Origin: Panicum virgatum
Taxonomy: Eukaryota > Streptophyta > Magnoliopsida > Poales > Poaceae
Assembly (NCBI RefSeq): GCF_016808335.1
Contig: NC_053149.1
Location: forward strand, 25,209,238-25,273,237
Direction of reading: 5' to 3'
DNA length: 64,000 nt
Part shown: piece after piece, positions 10,886 to 24,400 of the stretch
Layout of the letters: every line of letters starts with the position of its first letter
Position numbering within the stretch: position 1 is the first letter of the stretch
Notes under the pieces: model-generated
The model's database searches: none
What the model was told of the DNA's origin: nothing
The model's input: only the letters and a program-made list of their open reading frames with translations
Translations under genes and position numbers: made by a program

Positions 10886-13800
10886 TGTAACACCCGGTTT
10901 ATAAAAGGACATAAACTGAGCAATCATATACATGCCAGGATCAAGTCACACGTATATACAACAGAATGAACAGCAATCATAGCACATATCATGTAAAAAG
11001 ATATAATAAAGCGAGTACGAAAGTTATTTATTACATTAATGGCAAAATGTCTGATAGAGAGTATGCGGAAGCGTAAAACAAGTACGAAACTCGGAAGCTG
11101 GGCGCCACAGGAACGTCGACTGGGAGACGAACGCCTAGAAGTTCTCGTACTATTGGTAGCTCCGGGTGAACTCCCTCGCGTCGGCAGGAACTGAGCAACA
11201 ATAGGGTATCCCAAAAAGAACAAGAGGAAAAAGTAGAGGAGGCAAGTGTGAGTACACAACTTGTACTCAACAAGTATAACACAAACTATGAGGCTCTAAG
11301 GTTGGCTGACTCAACTGCATTAGCTTTTAAGTCTTGGCAAAATTTTATTAAAGCTAATTACTACAAGTTGATGAAATTACCATAACCCAGTTGCATAGAA
11401 ATTAATCAAATTAATTAAGAACTTCTGAGAACCACACCGAAACCACCAAGGTAACCCCACTAATCAAAAGGAGGATCCGGGCCGCTCATGACCGTGAGCA
11501 TGGCTAGTATACTAGTTTTACACTCTGCAGAGGTTGCACATCTTTACCCACAAGTCGTGAGCTACGCTAGTTGTTCATCACACTTCCTTAGGTGAGATGA
11601 CTAGCAAGCACACTACGCGGCCGTTACAAAGAATCTCGTTGGTAAGGAGTAACCGCGAGGGTGGATCGGCGACTATGGAGCAGGTCTAGTGGGCATCAAG
11701 ACACAGAAGCACAGACGAGGCCACTCAATACGAGGGCCATAGAAGCTTACCACCCTTGCCCCATCGGTAAGTTACTCCAAACCAAAAAGACCTAATTAGT
11801 AAGACAAGACCATCCCATTCCAGTCTTGTGGTAGCGCTGTTGTCCCAGGTTGTCGCTCTATGAACTGGTCCTTATGGAGAGTGGCCAACCCAGCACTAAG
11901 CACCGTGCTGGCCCCCTAAACCATGTTTCTAACAAAAACCAATTTTTAACGAGACGTGAGCCACTCAAGCACAGATCACAGAGGGCCACTCCCAGAATTA
12001 AGTTGCATATACCATTAATCAAATTAATTAAAAAGGACCAAGTGTGTTATAGCGCAGCAACCTAGCACAACTACCCAAAATGCAACCCAAGGGATATATA
12101 TATATAAGGTAATAAAGTGGCTAGGAAAGTCCTTATAGGCATACAGTATTAAAATGCAGTATGAAAATGTATTTAAAAGTGATGGGTGTTGTTCATGTTA
12201 TACTTGTCTTCCTCAAACTGTTCCTGCTGCTCAAACTGCTTAGAAGATGGTGGTTGCTCCGGGTACTGGTGCTCCTCCGGTAGCTCAACGTCTACTCACG
12301 AACACATGGCCAAAAACAAGGCAACAACATAAACATACAAGCAAGCAAGACCAAACACTAAGAAACAGTACAACAATACATAAAAACAGCAAACAAAACT
12401 AAGCTAGAATGATTCTACGCATTACTACGATCACATGAGCGCAAAAACCACCTAAAACGGAGTTAAAACGCAAAATCTAGGGCTAAAACAAGTTCCAGGG
12501 GCTAAACTGTGAGAAAACTGAAAGTTCTAGGGGTTCTGTGCAAAAAAAAACCAGGGACCTATACATAATTAAACCATAGCTGAAGGGGTTAGCGCGCAAA
12601 ACTGCCAAGGGTGGACGGCGGGTTCTAAATCCAAGAAGCTTAGGGGGGTCCGTGCAAAGTTCTGGTCCGATCTGGAAATATTTTTGAACACACCTGGACC
12701 ACGAGTTGATTTCAAGGAAGCTTGGGGGCTCTTTAGCAAAAAATCTAGCGAACTGGTACGCCCGTTCTAATCTGAGCCGCCCACGTCGAATCTGACGGCG
12801 CAGAACAAAATGCACGCGCGGAGGCGGCGGCGCTGGACGCCGGCAACGGTTTCCATGGCGGCGCAGCTCGGGAGGTCGCTGGAGTTCGCGGAACTCGGCC
12901 TTCCCAGGGTCAAAATGGAGCGGGCATGGATTAGGAAGGGACTATGCGACATGCGTAGTCCACCTAGGGTGTTGGTTGGGTTCGGGGAGGCTCGGAGCGT
13001 GGAGCTCGGCGGTGGAGGCGGCTCGGCGTGGCGGTGCATCGCCGGCGTGCAATGTTCTAAGGGTTCCAGGGGCTACGGCCTAAAGTTCTAGCGCCAAAAG
13101 GACCGGGGGTGGGCTACGGGTGCTCACCGAGGCTTGGATTGGATGGATGCAAGACGCAGCAGTGCCAGCAGCGAGGTCGAGCGGCGGCGCATGGGCGGAG
13201 CTTGGGGTCCGGGCCGATGGCGTGCTCCTCCGGTCGTCTGGGCTCCACGGGAAGGTGCGCCGTCGAGCTGTGAACACGAACCGAGGGTCAGTGAGGCACG
13301 GGGCTCACCGGCGGCGAGAAATCACCACGGCGGACGGGATCTCACCTCTGGGTGGTGCAGAAGCGATTCCGGTGCTGCAGGGGCCTAGGTCGAGCGTGGA
13401 GGCCCCGGGAAGCTTCACGGTGTCGAGGCAAAGCCTCTGCGGGGGTCTGCAGGGCTCGGGGTGCTGCGGAGCAGCGCGGCCGCGGCGGAGCGGGGTGCTC
13501 TGCATGACGGAGCACTGCGGGGGTGGTGCTAGGGTGCAAGGTGGTAGCGGTGAGGCTAGGTTAGACGCAGGGAAGGTTCGTGGGGGCGTTTTAAGGAGAG
13601 GTCCGGGAATTTTGGGCGTGCGTGCCCATGCGTGATCCAGGCAAGGATTGCGGCGGGTGGTTACTGTGCGAGCGCAGAGGTTGCGCTGCTCGGCATGATC
13701 CTTAGCGGGCTTCTAGAAGGAGGGCGCTGGGTGGGCTGGACGGTGGGTCCTGTGTGGTCGGGGCGGTCCACTGGGCAGCGGAGAAGCGGCGCGGGGGAAG

Positions 13801-14399
13801 CGGAGGAGCGCTGGCGCGGGGAGGAAGAAAGGATGGAAGGAGGAAGACGATGGCGCCGACAGGTGGGGTCATGGCGTCAGTGGGGGAGTGCGCACGCGGA
13901 GCGAGCCGAACGGGTGAGCGGAGCCGGGCTGAGAGTGGGGCGGGGCACTGGTCCAGAAGGGGAGGAGGGGCGCGCGTGTGACAGAGCTGGGCCGAGCGTG
14001 GATGGAAAGAAGGAGCTGGGCTGCGGGTCGGTTGGGCCAGGAGGGGAGGAGGGGGTGACGCGGCTGGGCCGCTGGGTTGGGTTGGAGTGGGCCGCCGGGT
14101 TGGGTTTGGGTTTTCTAGTTTCTTTCTCCTTTCCTATTTCCTTTGCTTTTCTATTTCTAATACAAACCAAACTAAACCTATTTGAATTCAAATTTGAATT
14201 TGAATTCAAACCACACTCAATCAAATAAAATTACTCACCAGCATGAATGCACAACAAGTTTAAACCTAGGAAAAAAAAATTAATTGCTTGTGAAACAAAA
14301 TTAGATTAAAAGCAACACTAAACATAATAAACCTTAGAAAATTAAATAAAGCCAATTAAATTTATTACTAAATGCTGAAATTTAAATTAGGGTGTTACA
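10886..14399 (-). mobile_element. Solo LTR (3.5 kb) of a Tekay-like gypsy family, inside H 3' LTR
   Basis: The ends are TGTAACACC and GGTGTTACA, and the 5-bp duplication TGTGG is present at 10881-10885 and 14400-14404. The other H LTR has the uninterrupted site (GCGTGTGGGCCGAG). There is no internal domain, so this is a solo LTR formed by LTR-LTR recombination. I infer minus orientation because the order AT-rich, GC-rich (about 14100-12780), AT-rich then matches the Tekay LTRs, and the terminal TGTAACACCCTAA resembles TGTGACACCCTAG. It is a different family: the interior does not align obviously with the Tekay-1 LTR. Segment 12350-12760 resembles part of the CACTA element at 55150-55420. Confidence 0.85.
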
Positions 14400-14662
14400 T
14401 GTGGGCTGAGTTTCCCTCTCATGTGCAGCTGCCAAGTGGGCCCCTTTGGCCTTTGTGCTTGCTTGTGCTTGGCCCAGGATTTTATGCCTTGGATAATATG
14501 CTCGTTACCTGCAGTTTTGACCCAAATTCACCTGCACACATTCTCAGACCAGCATCTGTAGAATTCGTCAAATAATCATCCTATGCTAACATTTATTCCT
14601 TCTGATGCTCGACTTTTGCACGGTAGTTGACGGTCAAAATGGGTCATTAGTGACCGTCAACA

Positions 14663-14679
14663 AGATCCCCCACACTTAG
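14663..14679 (-). other. Polypurine tract of element H
   Basis: The minus strand reads CTAAGTGTGGGGGATCT directly before the 3' LTR start at 14662. Its position and purine run fit a plus-strand primer. The core AAGTGTGGGGGA recurs at 16744-16759 and 16003-16026 in the same orientation. Confidence 0.75.
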
Positions 14680-17111
14680 TTCTTTGCTCGTCCTCGAGTA
14701 AAGGCAAGAACTAAGGCGGACCCGACTTCATATGATATGACACCTACATATAAATTATTCTAGGCCTTACCTTTGCCTGTGAATTTTGATGTGTCTACCA
14801 TAAATGTTTGGGAAGTTGAAGAGCGGAATGGTGTTGACTTCTGTCTCCTCCACTTTCCTGCTATATGACTGGGGTTTTAGAAATATTTTTGCAAAGACCA
14901 ACCATAGCTTTACTTCTCCAAAGGATCTCTCATGTTGCTCACTGTGTATATATCCTCACCAAGACTTTGCCTCTTTTCACCCTACTTCTACAGATAGCTT
15001 ATGTGGGGCTCATGGTAGGGAAAAGGGAAGCATGGACTTGTGTCACATATATTGCAAAATCAAACAAAGGATCCATGGAGATGACAAATCAAACAAGCTG
15101 ATCAAGATTGTGCACATATGTGGAAGGTGGATGGTGGATGGTGGAAATGAAATACTCTTATGAATCTCTCTCTCCTTTATTTGGACAACATTAGGTCATG
15201 GCTATATATATATTTTTCTCTCTTTTTTCATGGACATTGATGTGTCCATTTTTTTTTTGGGTCATGCTTCTTGGGCATGCCATCTTTTCTCTCCTTTTTT
15301 TTGATAGTCCATGCCTCGTTTAAAAGATACTAGAGAGACATATCATTAAACATGGAGTTTTATTTTGTGGATGGATAGAATGGCATAGCTGACTTCCAGT
15401 GTAGAAGTTCAGCTGGTGGAGTGCACGTGATCTTGATCAAACATGTATGAAAGACATCTCACTAGGGTCACAAGGTTTGATGAAGCTCAATGCAACAACA
15501 AGGCATATATGTGTAAAGTTTTGTATCATGAAGGTCAACATATGGCTTTGGTAAGACAAACATGTGGAGTTGTAAAGCTATGGAGGTTTTTCTTTTTGAT
15601 AAAAATTTCCCAGACACATAAGCAGATAAAGCAAGGATTCTTCCATCAAACCATATCGCACTGGTCAACAACTTAACAATCATGGGTTCCCTAAGATATG
15701 ATTCACAAGCTCAGGTTTAGCAAAGAATAAAAGGTATGCAAGCCAACCATTGAGAAGCACAGAACCAGAGGATACTCCTTGAGTTTAATTTTCATGATTG
15801 ATCAAGATTTAATTCAAACTCATAGGTTAGGGAAAGTATGAGGGGTAGAGTGCGCAAACCGTCGTGATGAAGAATGAATGGTAGTAGTATCGGTTGCCCA
15901 AACCTTTCTAGCACCAATTCATCTTGGCCTTTTGCGTGCTGGTTCGTTCAGTGTTGTGCACGTGTTGTGGGAGATCTTGAGCGTATATGCCTGAAATTTC
16001 CGAGAGATCTCCCCCACACTTGTTCTTGTAGCTGGTGCTTATTCGGAAGCAAAAATGTGGAAACAAACTAAAGGCTCTACCAGTTTTAAGAACCAAGGAG
16101 CTTCGAAAATTTATTGAAAATAAAATTTAATCTCACCATGATACTTACTCAAGCAAGGATGAATCAAGACTGCATCAGCATGAGTATGTTGTGCAACATT
16201 AATCCAAAACCTTGTCTTACCTTTCCATTTGAATTCAGCTCACTGACTCACCCAATTGTATTTGGAGATTTCTACAGGGATTAGTCCAGATATGCAACCA
16301 ATATCTATACAAGTATTAACTCTAGAACATCAATCAAACTTGACACCATGTCAGCTTGACCGATGGAGACATTTTAACCCAAACACCATGCTTGATTTAA
16401 AATGCCTATGAATGTGTTTCGCGACACACATTCAAACTAGAGCGTACAAGAACAGATAAAGGAAGCAAGGAAGCATGATTGAGCTTTATTCAAAGAGAGA
16501 TAGGCATGAGTACGAACCTGGTGATCCACGGGTGACCTCCTGGCAGGGCTTTGTTTAATGTCAAAAGCAGGACATTGAGAGTACTTACCATGGCATTTTT
16601 GTTGATGGAGTCAATATTGTCACCATGGCAACTCCTCTCATTTTGATTTTTTATTTTTTTTATTGAGCAAGAAGCGAGGACGTACACCAATTCCAAGAAA
16701 AGATATGAATTGAGAAAAGAACTTACTTTGGGGTACTCACATACCTCCCCCACACTTGGAGTTTGCAAAACTTCAAGTGTATGGAGTTCAAGTCTCCTTC
16801 TGTAGTTGTTCTTCATCAAGACATATCGAGGTGTTGTAGTCGGTGTAGTTCTCATATTCATAGGTGTTGTTTGTCCATCATTCTTCTTGATCTTCCCCTG
16901 GAAAGGTTAGCGATCAAAAATACCCGAAGGAAAACTATATCCTAGAACATGCTCTTGCTTTTATTGAAAGGGAAATAAAGAAGTAAATAAAAGATAGTAG
17001 TCCGGGCTATCTCCCGACAGTGCTTTGTTTCTGGTCATAAGCTCGACCATGATAACTCTTGTAGCCATCATTGGTGATGGGTCATGTTTCACCACCAATT
17101 GTTGAAACTAG
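14680..17111 (-). other. Non-coding internal region of element H with two more PPT-like motifs
   Basis: No reading frame in this 2.4 kb looks like a retroelement protein. It holds two further copies of the polypurine core (minus strand AAGTGTGGGGGAG) at about 16011-16022 and 16747-16757. RT and integrase would normally lie in such an element between the protease and the 3' LTR; they are absent, whether by deletion or because the family never had them. Confidence 0.7.
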
Positions 17112-17502
17112 CTACAAGATTAATTCCACGGTGCACGCACGAAATCTGCAATGTTTACAATAAACATATACATCTACAACCAACCTTCTGAAAATTTTGC
17201 AAAAGAGGACCTTGAGTTGGTTGTAGTCCTCGTGTGTGCATGGTGCACTAAGCATGCCTGACTTTGGAGTTGCATTGAATGAGCATGGTTTACGTGGTAT
17301 GTCAAAAGTAAAATTTCCATGCTCATTTGAGGAATCCTTTTCATTGGACTCCAGAGTCAGGGCCTCACAAAATTCCTTGGCCCATGATTTCTCCATCTCA
17401 AGAGATTCATCGTGAAAGATCATAGTTGTACCCCGATCAAGGTCGAGAACAACAGATTCTAGGCCATCGAGAAGAGGCTCAAACTCAATCAAGGGTGATG
17501 AT
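17112..17502 (-). pseudogene. C-terminal part of the H gag-protease frame, cut off by Tekay-2
   Basis: The minus-strand frame here continues the frame that ends at 31278 on the other side of Tekay-2: with one copy of the ATGAT duplication removed, the reading frame is uninterrupted across the join and runs to a stop at 17112. The segment begins SPLIEFEPLLDGL and has no recognised domain; Cys and basic residues cluster at the end. It has no start of its own. Confidence 0.8.
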
Positions 17503-20500
17503 TGTGGCAGAACCACCTGAATTATCCCGGCTCAAGTGCGTTGGCCATCACCCTAAACGCAACACCGGCTCAAACGCACTTCAAACGGAACAATTCTTGG
17601 TCTGTCGGGTAACATCCCGATACAACCACCGGTTCTCGGATCGAACAAGCATACCCCGCACGATGGCGAGTCCAGAGATATTACAACCATAATTTTACAA
17701 CACAGGCATAACAGTTATTACAATAAGTTTAAAACATTATTACAGATCCAAACATAGTAAAGCATTATACAAGACATAAGTTTAAGTTCAGAGTTTAAGC
17801 AGCGGAAAGAAAACACGATGGCTACAAAACATCGCCAAAAAGACACCAAGCTAGCCCAAGCAAGGTATCACTCGTCGGGGTCATTGCCGGTCGAAGACGG
17901 ATCCCACTCTACGGACCAGCCAGGAGGCAAAGAGCAGGGCCAAGTCAGACTAGCGATCTGGTCCTCAAAACTTATACATGAAAAAGGTTTCAACAGCAAG
18001 GCTGAGTATTCTAATACTCAGCAAGACTTAACCGTCAACGGATATACTTAGTCCACCTTGCTAGACTATGCAGGGTTTTGTAGGCTCTGGTTTTTCTTTT
18101 GCTGAAAAGCAATAAAGAGTAGGTCCTTAATTTCACATTTTAGCTTTCAATATTCTAGTTGATTATCCATTCTATGTAAGCAACTAACTCTACTCAACCA
18201 TGGTAAAACTTTAGTCAAACATCAAGATTGATCAAATAATGTTACTCTTATTACTCTGTGTGGCAAAGGGATCAAGCTGTCTCAATATCCACGAGAGATG
18301 GACGATTCGAATCAGATTTCCAACCTTGCAAGGTAAACCTAACACACACGTTTGGAACACCGTCGGGTCATTCCCAAACATTCGTTAACCTTTCATTCCG
18401 ACCTGTGGATAGGGTCACTCTCCCCGACTACAGGGCACCAACTTCCTCCCTGTACCCGTGGTGTTGCACAACATAAACATAAATAAAACCTCTCTCTAAG
18501 AGAGAGTGAAAGGTATATCCACTCACCGGTCCAATTAGCTACTAGGCTTACCGCGTACCATATTTACGGCATGAGGCTAGTACTTTCAAACACTTAACCA
18601 CCGCTACCACACACCGTGACCTTAGCATAATTCATCAACACAGACGGGGACTCCCCCAAGGTCATGATATCGAACACAACCCCGTCCGTCGTCCTTGTAG
18701 TTATTGCAGAAAGTAAACAAGCAACTCCTATAGAGCTCGCGAGTGACAGGAAATCACTCGACTTTTACCGGTCCTATAAGCATAGCAATTACTCGAACTC
18801 AAGTCTAGTGTTCAGTACATAGGTTCCTAGGATCATGCATCTAGAGTTTCAATTCAAATCCTAAGAACTGTAAATGCACAAGTAAATAGTAACGATAAGT
18901 TGCATAATTTGAAATACTGGGTTATGTCCGGGGCTTGCCTTCGCGGTAGTCGCTAACTAAAACAGCCTTGGGCTCTTCTGGACTTTGGTCCGGGTCTTCA
19001 GTCAGTGTAGCGGCGTTTAGCTGGGCTTCTTGATCACTTTCTTCGGAGTCCGGGATCAGCTCGTACGTCCCGTCCGATAAAACAGTCGTATATATATGTG
19101 ATGCAAGAAACGATATTACAAACACATACATTTCACGATAAAGTTGTAGTCTAACAACTAGCATCAAAACTTAGTATATGTGCAATCATTTATAGAGTAG
19201 TTCTAATCTTAACTTTACTTCATAAAAAGAATTGGGTGGCAGTTTTTAAAAGCGAACTAAAAAGCATGAAATACTTTGACTATTTGAAAACATAACCTAA
19301 GAATAGATTCTGCAGCTACCAAATTTATTCAAGGTAGAATATCTAATCAGCAGCTTGCAGTAAAAGGTTTAGCTAAAAACAGTAAGGCATGATTACATGA
19401 AAAATACTCAAAACAGATTATGTTTAAACAAAGATGAATTTCTACAGAACAAACTACCACACCTATGAAGCTGAAAATTTCTCAGAACATGCCTTATATG
19501 CTTATGAACATTACATAAATTGTTCAGAATTTATCTAGACATAAAACAGGAGTAATAATTTTGGCAAAATTAAACCACACAGGATAAAACTAATTAGCAC
19601 AGAAAGTTCTATAGTGTTTCTGGTTCTCAAATTTTACAGGCATGAATATATGACTAAAATAGAGTTCCATAAATGTTCTCAGATTTTTCTAAGCAAGGAA
19701 ACTATTTACCATAATTAAAGCCTACTTATCAAGCATTAAATCAAAGATATAGTTAGATAGCTCTAAAATTTTCCAAACTTGGTCAACAGCAAGGTTTTAT
19801 TAATATTCATGAGTGAAAAAAGTTGCACACTCAGGAATTAATTATTTTTATCAGAACAAATACTTTAGTATTACTAGGAGATTTAGGAATCTTGAAACTT
19901 TGACCTAGTTAAACATGTCAAAAATGATTCAAATTTTTACCAGACACTAGCAACACTGCAAGACACATTCTAGCTAAAAATCACAGAAAGTTACTGAGTA
20001 CAACTCCTAGAAGAAACAAAGCCTATTTATTCTTTTCTTTTTATTGGATTAAAATACAGACCAAAAATGAAGATGTGTATGTAACAAAAGTTGTAGACCT
20101 TGTAACAAGAATTCCAAAACATTTGGATTTATATTTTTCTGTTTTTTCTACAAATTTTTAGGCATTTTCAAAGTTCAGCCTAAAAACAAAAGGAAAAGAA
20201 TTGAAGACTTGCATCCAGGCCCCTATAATTCTGAAAGTATTTGCAGGGAGGCCCCTGGTCGGAGTCAGAGCAGGGGAAGGGATTTGACCAGCCGATTCCG
20301 GCGGCTCTGGTCACCGGCGGCGAGGGTGGAGAGGCATGAGAGCTTCAGGGCGCCGAGCGCTACCTGCTAGTGGGGTCAGGTCGAGGAGGAGGCTCGTCGA
20401 TGGCGAGGAGCGGCGGTCGGAGCACGGGGAACGGCGGTGAGGGTGCTCCAGTGGGTACTGGGCGAGGAGGAGAGTACTGCGAGCTGCACGAGGATGAGGC

Positions 20501-21411
20501 GGAGCTAGAGGTAGGGTCTGCGTGGGCGGAGCGAGTCTGGAGAGGCGGGTCGACGGTGAGGTCGAGCTCGTCGGAGCTCGGGTGGGCGGCGACGGCGTTC
20601 TGGAGGTTTGGGGCAGGGAGCTGGCGAAAAAGTGAATGGATTGGGTTGCGGAGTGTCCACTGGTACTGAGGTGCGCACGAGATGGGAAGCTGGGGCTCTT
20701 TTCCGGGCTAGTCACGGCGGCGGCGAGGTGGCGGCCACGGAGCTTGGCTGGGCGGCGTGGCAAGGGGAGGAGAGGTCCAGCACGAGGGGGAGTGAGTCCA
20801 GGAGGTCGCTGGGGTGCCGCGTGGGGCGGTTGGGAAGCAGGAGCTGGCCTGTGGCCCTCCTCGGCGGCGGGCGGCACTGAACTGTGCCGGCGCGCAGAGA
20901 AGCAGAGAGGGAGAGAGGAGGAAGATGAAGGGTGGACTTCGTTGTAATTTCTGAAAAATCCAGGGGTCCTATTGTAAAACAAAAATAACTCCTAAAGTAG
21001 GGCTCAAATGAAAAAGTGCCCAACATTAAAGTTGTTCAACTTTTCAATATCTACAACTTTGATGTTGTGCAAAAATTTATTTGACCAAAGGTTGGAGAGT
21101 TATTTTGAAAACATAGATGGAATTTGAATTTAATGGACTTTTGTCTTTTCCATTGCAAATTCACCTCAAATTCAGACTAAAAAGTAAAATTTTCTGCCAT
21201 GTAATGATTACACTGAATTTTACAGACAAACCCTCAACAAAAGCAATATTTATTCTTCCTATTCAAATTAAGTTATAGAAAGGACCTTGCATTAAATCAT
21301 ATTTACACAAATAACCTTTTATGTTTACAATAAGATCCTTTTTCAAGCAAATTAAGCACATGATGCATAAAAGAAATACAGTTCTACTGTGCAGACACCT
21401 AGGGTGTCACA
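17503..21411 (-). repeat. 3' LTR of Tekay-2 (3909 bp)
   Basis: On the minus strand it starts TGTGACACCCTAGG at 21411 and ends TTCTGCCACA at 17503. It has the same GC-rich block (about 20270-20940), AT-rich intron-like part (about 19180-20260) and short open frame (18922-19167) as the family layout. It is the full-length version of the LTR, unlike the 5' copy. Confidence 0.96.
18922..19167 (-). other. Short ORF inside the Tekay-2 3' LTR
   Basis: An 81-codon frame contains SDGTYELIPDSEE, an acidic middle and ends SDYREGKPRT. The same frame is intact in the 5' LTR (30350-30595) with only a few residue differences, and it is broken in Tekay-1 near 8200. A possible splice acceptor (CACATATAG) lies just before the conserved block in the Tekay-1 LTR. 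I do not recognise the protein. It may be a chance frame in the R/U5 region. Confidence 0.4.
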
Positions 21412-24400
21412 GCCTTCCTCCCTAAAAGGAATCTCGCCCCGAGATTATAGGAAGAATAAGGATGGAAAGATTTAGTACCTGGATTGGTTCTAAGAAAATC
21501 GGGAAAATTTCTTTGGAGATAAATTTCAGTCTCCCAAGTGGCTTCTTCCTCAGTATGGTGATTCCAATGAATTTTGTACATTCTAACTTTCTCACTTCTA
21601 GTACTTCTTTCTTTGGTGTCAAGAACTCTGATTGGATACTCAACATAAGATAGATCGGGTTCAATTTCGATATCTTGTGGTTTAATGATCTCAGTGGGCA
21701 CTTTGATGCACTTCCTGAGTTGAGAGATATGGAAGACATCATGAATGGCAGCCAACAGAGAAGGAAGACGGAGTCGGTAAGCAACTGGACCACAAGTTTC
21801 GATGATTTCAAATGGTCTGATGTATCGGGGTGCCAATTTCCCTTTTATGCCGAAACGTTGAACCCCTCTAGTAGGAGATACTCTTAGATATACGAAATCC
21901 CCTTCCTTGAACTGTAAAGGGTCTCTTCTTTTGTCGATATAACTTTTCTGTCTTGATTGGGCTACTTTAAGATTAGTCTGCATAACCTTGACTTTCTCTT
22001 CTGCTTTAATGACTAGATCTGGCCCAAAAATTTTGCGTTCTCTGGCTTGTGACCAACTCAAAGGAGTTTGACACCTTCGACCGTATAACGCTTCAAAGGG
22101 TGCCATTTGCAAACTGGATTGGTAACTATTATTATATGAGAACTCTGCCAGTGCTAGGCACTTATCCCAGTTCTTGCCATATTGAATAGCACATGCCCTT
22201 AACATATCTTCAAGGATTTGATTGATTCGTTCGGTTTGTCCATCTATTTGTGGATGATAGGCTGAACTACGAATCAATTTGGTTCCAAGGGATTCTTGCA
22301 ATTGCTCCCAGAAACATGCAATGAACTGCACCCCACGATCAGAAATGATCGTCTTTGGAACTCCATGCAGACGGACAATCTGGTCGAGATAAATCTCTGC
22401 ATACTTCTTGGCAGAATACATTGTATTCACAGGAATAAAATGAGCGGTCTTGGTTAGTCTATCAACGATTACCCAAATAGAAACATGCTTCTGCGAAGTG
22501 TTGGGTAAGCCAACGATAAAATCCATACTAATGTCCTCCCATTTCCAGGATGGAATGGGTAAAGGTTGGAGAGTACCAGCTACTTTCAAGTGACTAGCCT
22601 TAACTCTTTGATAGACATCACACTCAGAAACATATTTAGCGATCTCACTTTTCATTCGAGTCCACCAGAAATTCTGTTTAAGATCCTGGTACATCTTTGT
22701 ACTACCGTGATGAATAGAAAACTTCGATAGGTGTGCCTCATCAAGGATTTGTTTTCTAAGCTGGTGATTCTTGGGTACAACAAGACGAATTTCAAACCAC
22801 AGAACTCCTTTATGATCCACTCGAAAACACTTGTACTTTGCTTCTCCTTGGGATAGCTTTTCCTTGATGATTTTGATACCTTCATCATGTAATTGTGCCA
22901 TGATGATGCTATCATGAAGTGTAGGCTCGACAGCTATATGGTTCAGACTTCCTTGAGGTACCATTTCTAGATTTAGTTTCATCATTTCCTGGCATAGAGT
23001 TTCGTTGAATGGCTCTACAAATAGACAATGGCATTGTGACTTGCTGCTGGGTGCATCCGCAACCATATTAGCTTTTCCTAGATGATAGTGCACTTCTAGA
23101 TCATAGTCCTTTATCAATTCGAGCCAGCATCTCTGTCTCATGTTGAGATCAGCTTGGGTGAATATATACTTGAGGCTCTTATGGTCAGTATAAATGTTAC
23201 AATGAGTTCCCATAAGATGATGTCTCCAGAGCTTAAGAGCATGTATGACTGCTGCTAACTCCAGATCATGTGTTGGATAGTTCTTCTCATGATTCCGAAG
23301 AGCTCTTGATGCATATGCGATCACCCGGTTGTCTTGCATAAGTACACAACCAAGTCCCATACCAGAAGCATCACAATAGACATCAAAAGGTTTGGTACTG
23401 TCCGGTGTAGCTAGCACTGGAGCAGTAGTCAATCGCGCTTTGAGAGTTTGAAAGGCTTCTTCACATTTATCACCCCAAACAAATTTCACTCCTTTCTTTA
23501 GTAACTCCATCATAGGCTTAGCTATTCTAGAGAAATCAGAAATGAATCGACGATAGTATCCAGCTAAACCGAGAAAACTGCGAATCTGATGGACTGAAGT
23601 AGGAGGTTCCCAATCCATCACTTCTTGCACTTTAGTTGGATCAACTGATATACCTTCACTGGAGATAGTATGGCCTAAAAATTTCACACTATCTTGCCAA
23701 AATTCACATTTGGAGAATTTGGCATAAAGGTGATGATCTCGTAATCGCTGAAGAACGATGCGTAAATATTTAGCATGATCTTCTTCATTCTTGGAGTAGA
23801 TCAAAATGTCATCGATGAACACCACAATGAATTTATCAAGCTCTGGCATGAAGATTGAATTCATTAGGTACATAAAGTATGCCGGGGCATTGGTAAGACC
23901 AAAAGACATAACCAGATACTCATAGAGTCCATATCTGGTCGAGAAAGCTGTTTTTGGAATGTCACAAGGCTTGATCTTTATTTGATGGTAGCCAGAACAA
24001 AGATCGATCTTAGAGAAAATCTTGGCTCCAACTAACTGATCAAACAGGATATCAATGCGGGGAAGAGGATACTTGTTTTTAATAGTGACCGCATTGAGTG
24101 GTCGATAATCAACACATAGCCTCAAACTATTGTCCTTCTTCTTCACAAACAGGGCTGGACATCCCCATGGTGAAGCACTCGGACGTATAAAACCCTTATC
24201 AAGAAGATCTTGAAGTTGGATTTTCAATTATGCTAACTCATTTGGAGACATACGGTACGACCTCTTAGAAATAGGGGTTGTACCGGGTTGAAGCTCGATA
24301 ACAAATTCGATATCTCTATCAGGGGGCATTCCAGGCAAATCATCTAGAAATACATCCGCATACTCACACACAACAGGAATATCTTCAATTTTAATTTCTT

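Larger units (their letters stand above)
9736..14662 (-). repeat. 3' LTR of element H, interrupted by a solo LTR
   Basis: On the minus strand it begins TGTTGACGGTCAC and ends ATACCAACA, as does the 5' LTR at 32876-34300. Removing the nested 3514-bp insertion and one copy of its 5-bp duplication leaves 1408 bp, close to the 1425 bp of the other LTR. The two are easily aligned and differ by scattered substitutions and small indels. Confidence 0.93.

Noticed and set aside
13120..14228. Long Gly/Arg/Glu-rich open frames in the solo LTR
   Set aside because: GC-rich composition gives several overlapping frames on both strands, no domain is recognised, and the region is clearly LTR.
20311..20982. 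223-codon Pro/Ser/Arg-rich open frame on the minus strand in the Tekay-2 3' LTR
   Set aside because: It lies in the GC-rich LTR block where open frames occur on both strands. The similar block of Tekay-1 does not keep the same protein, so it is compositional.
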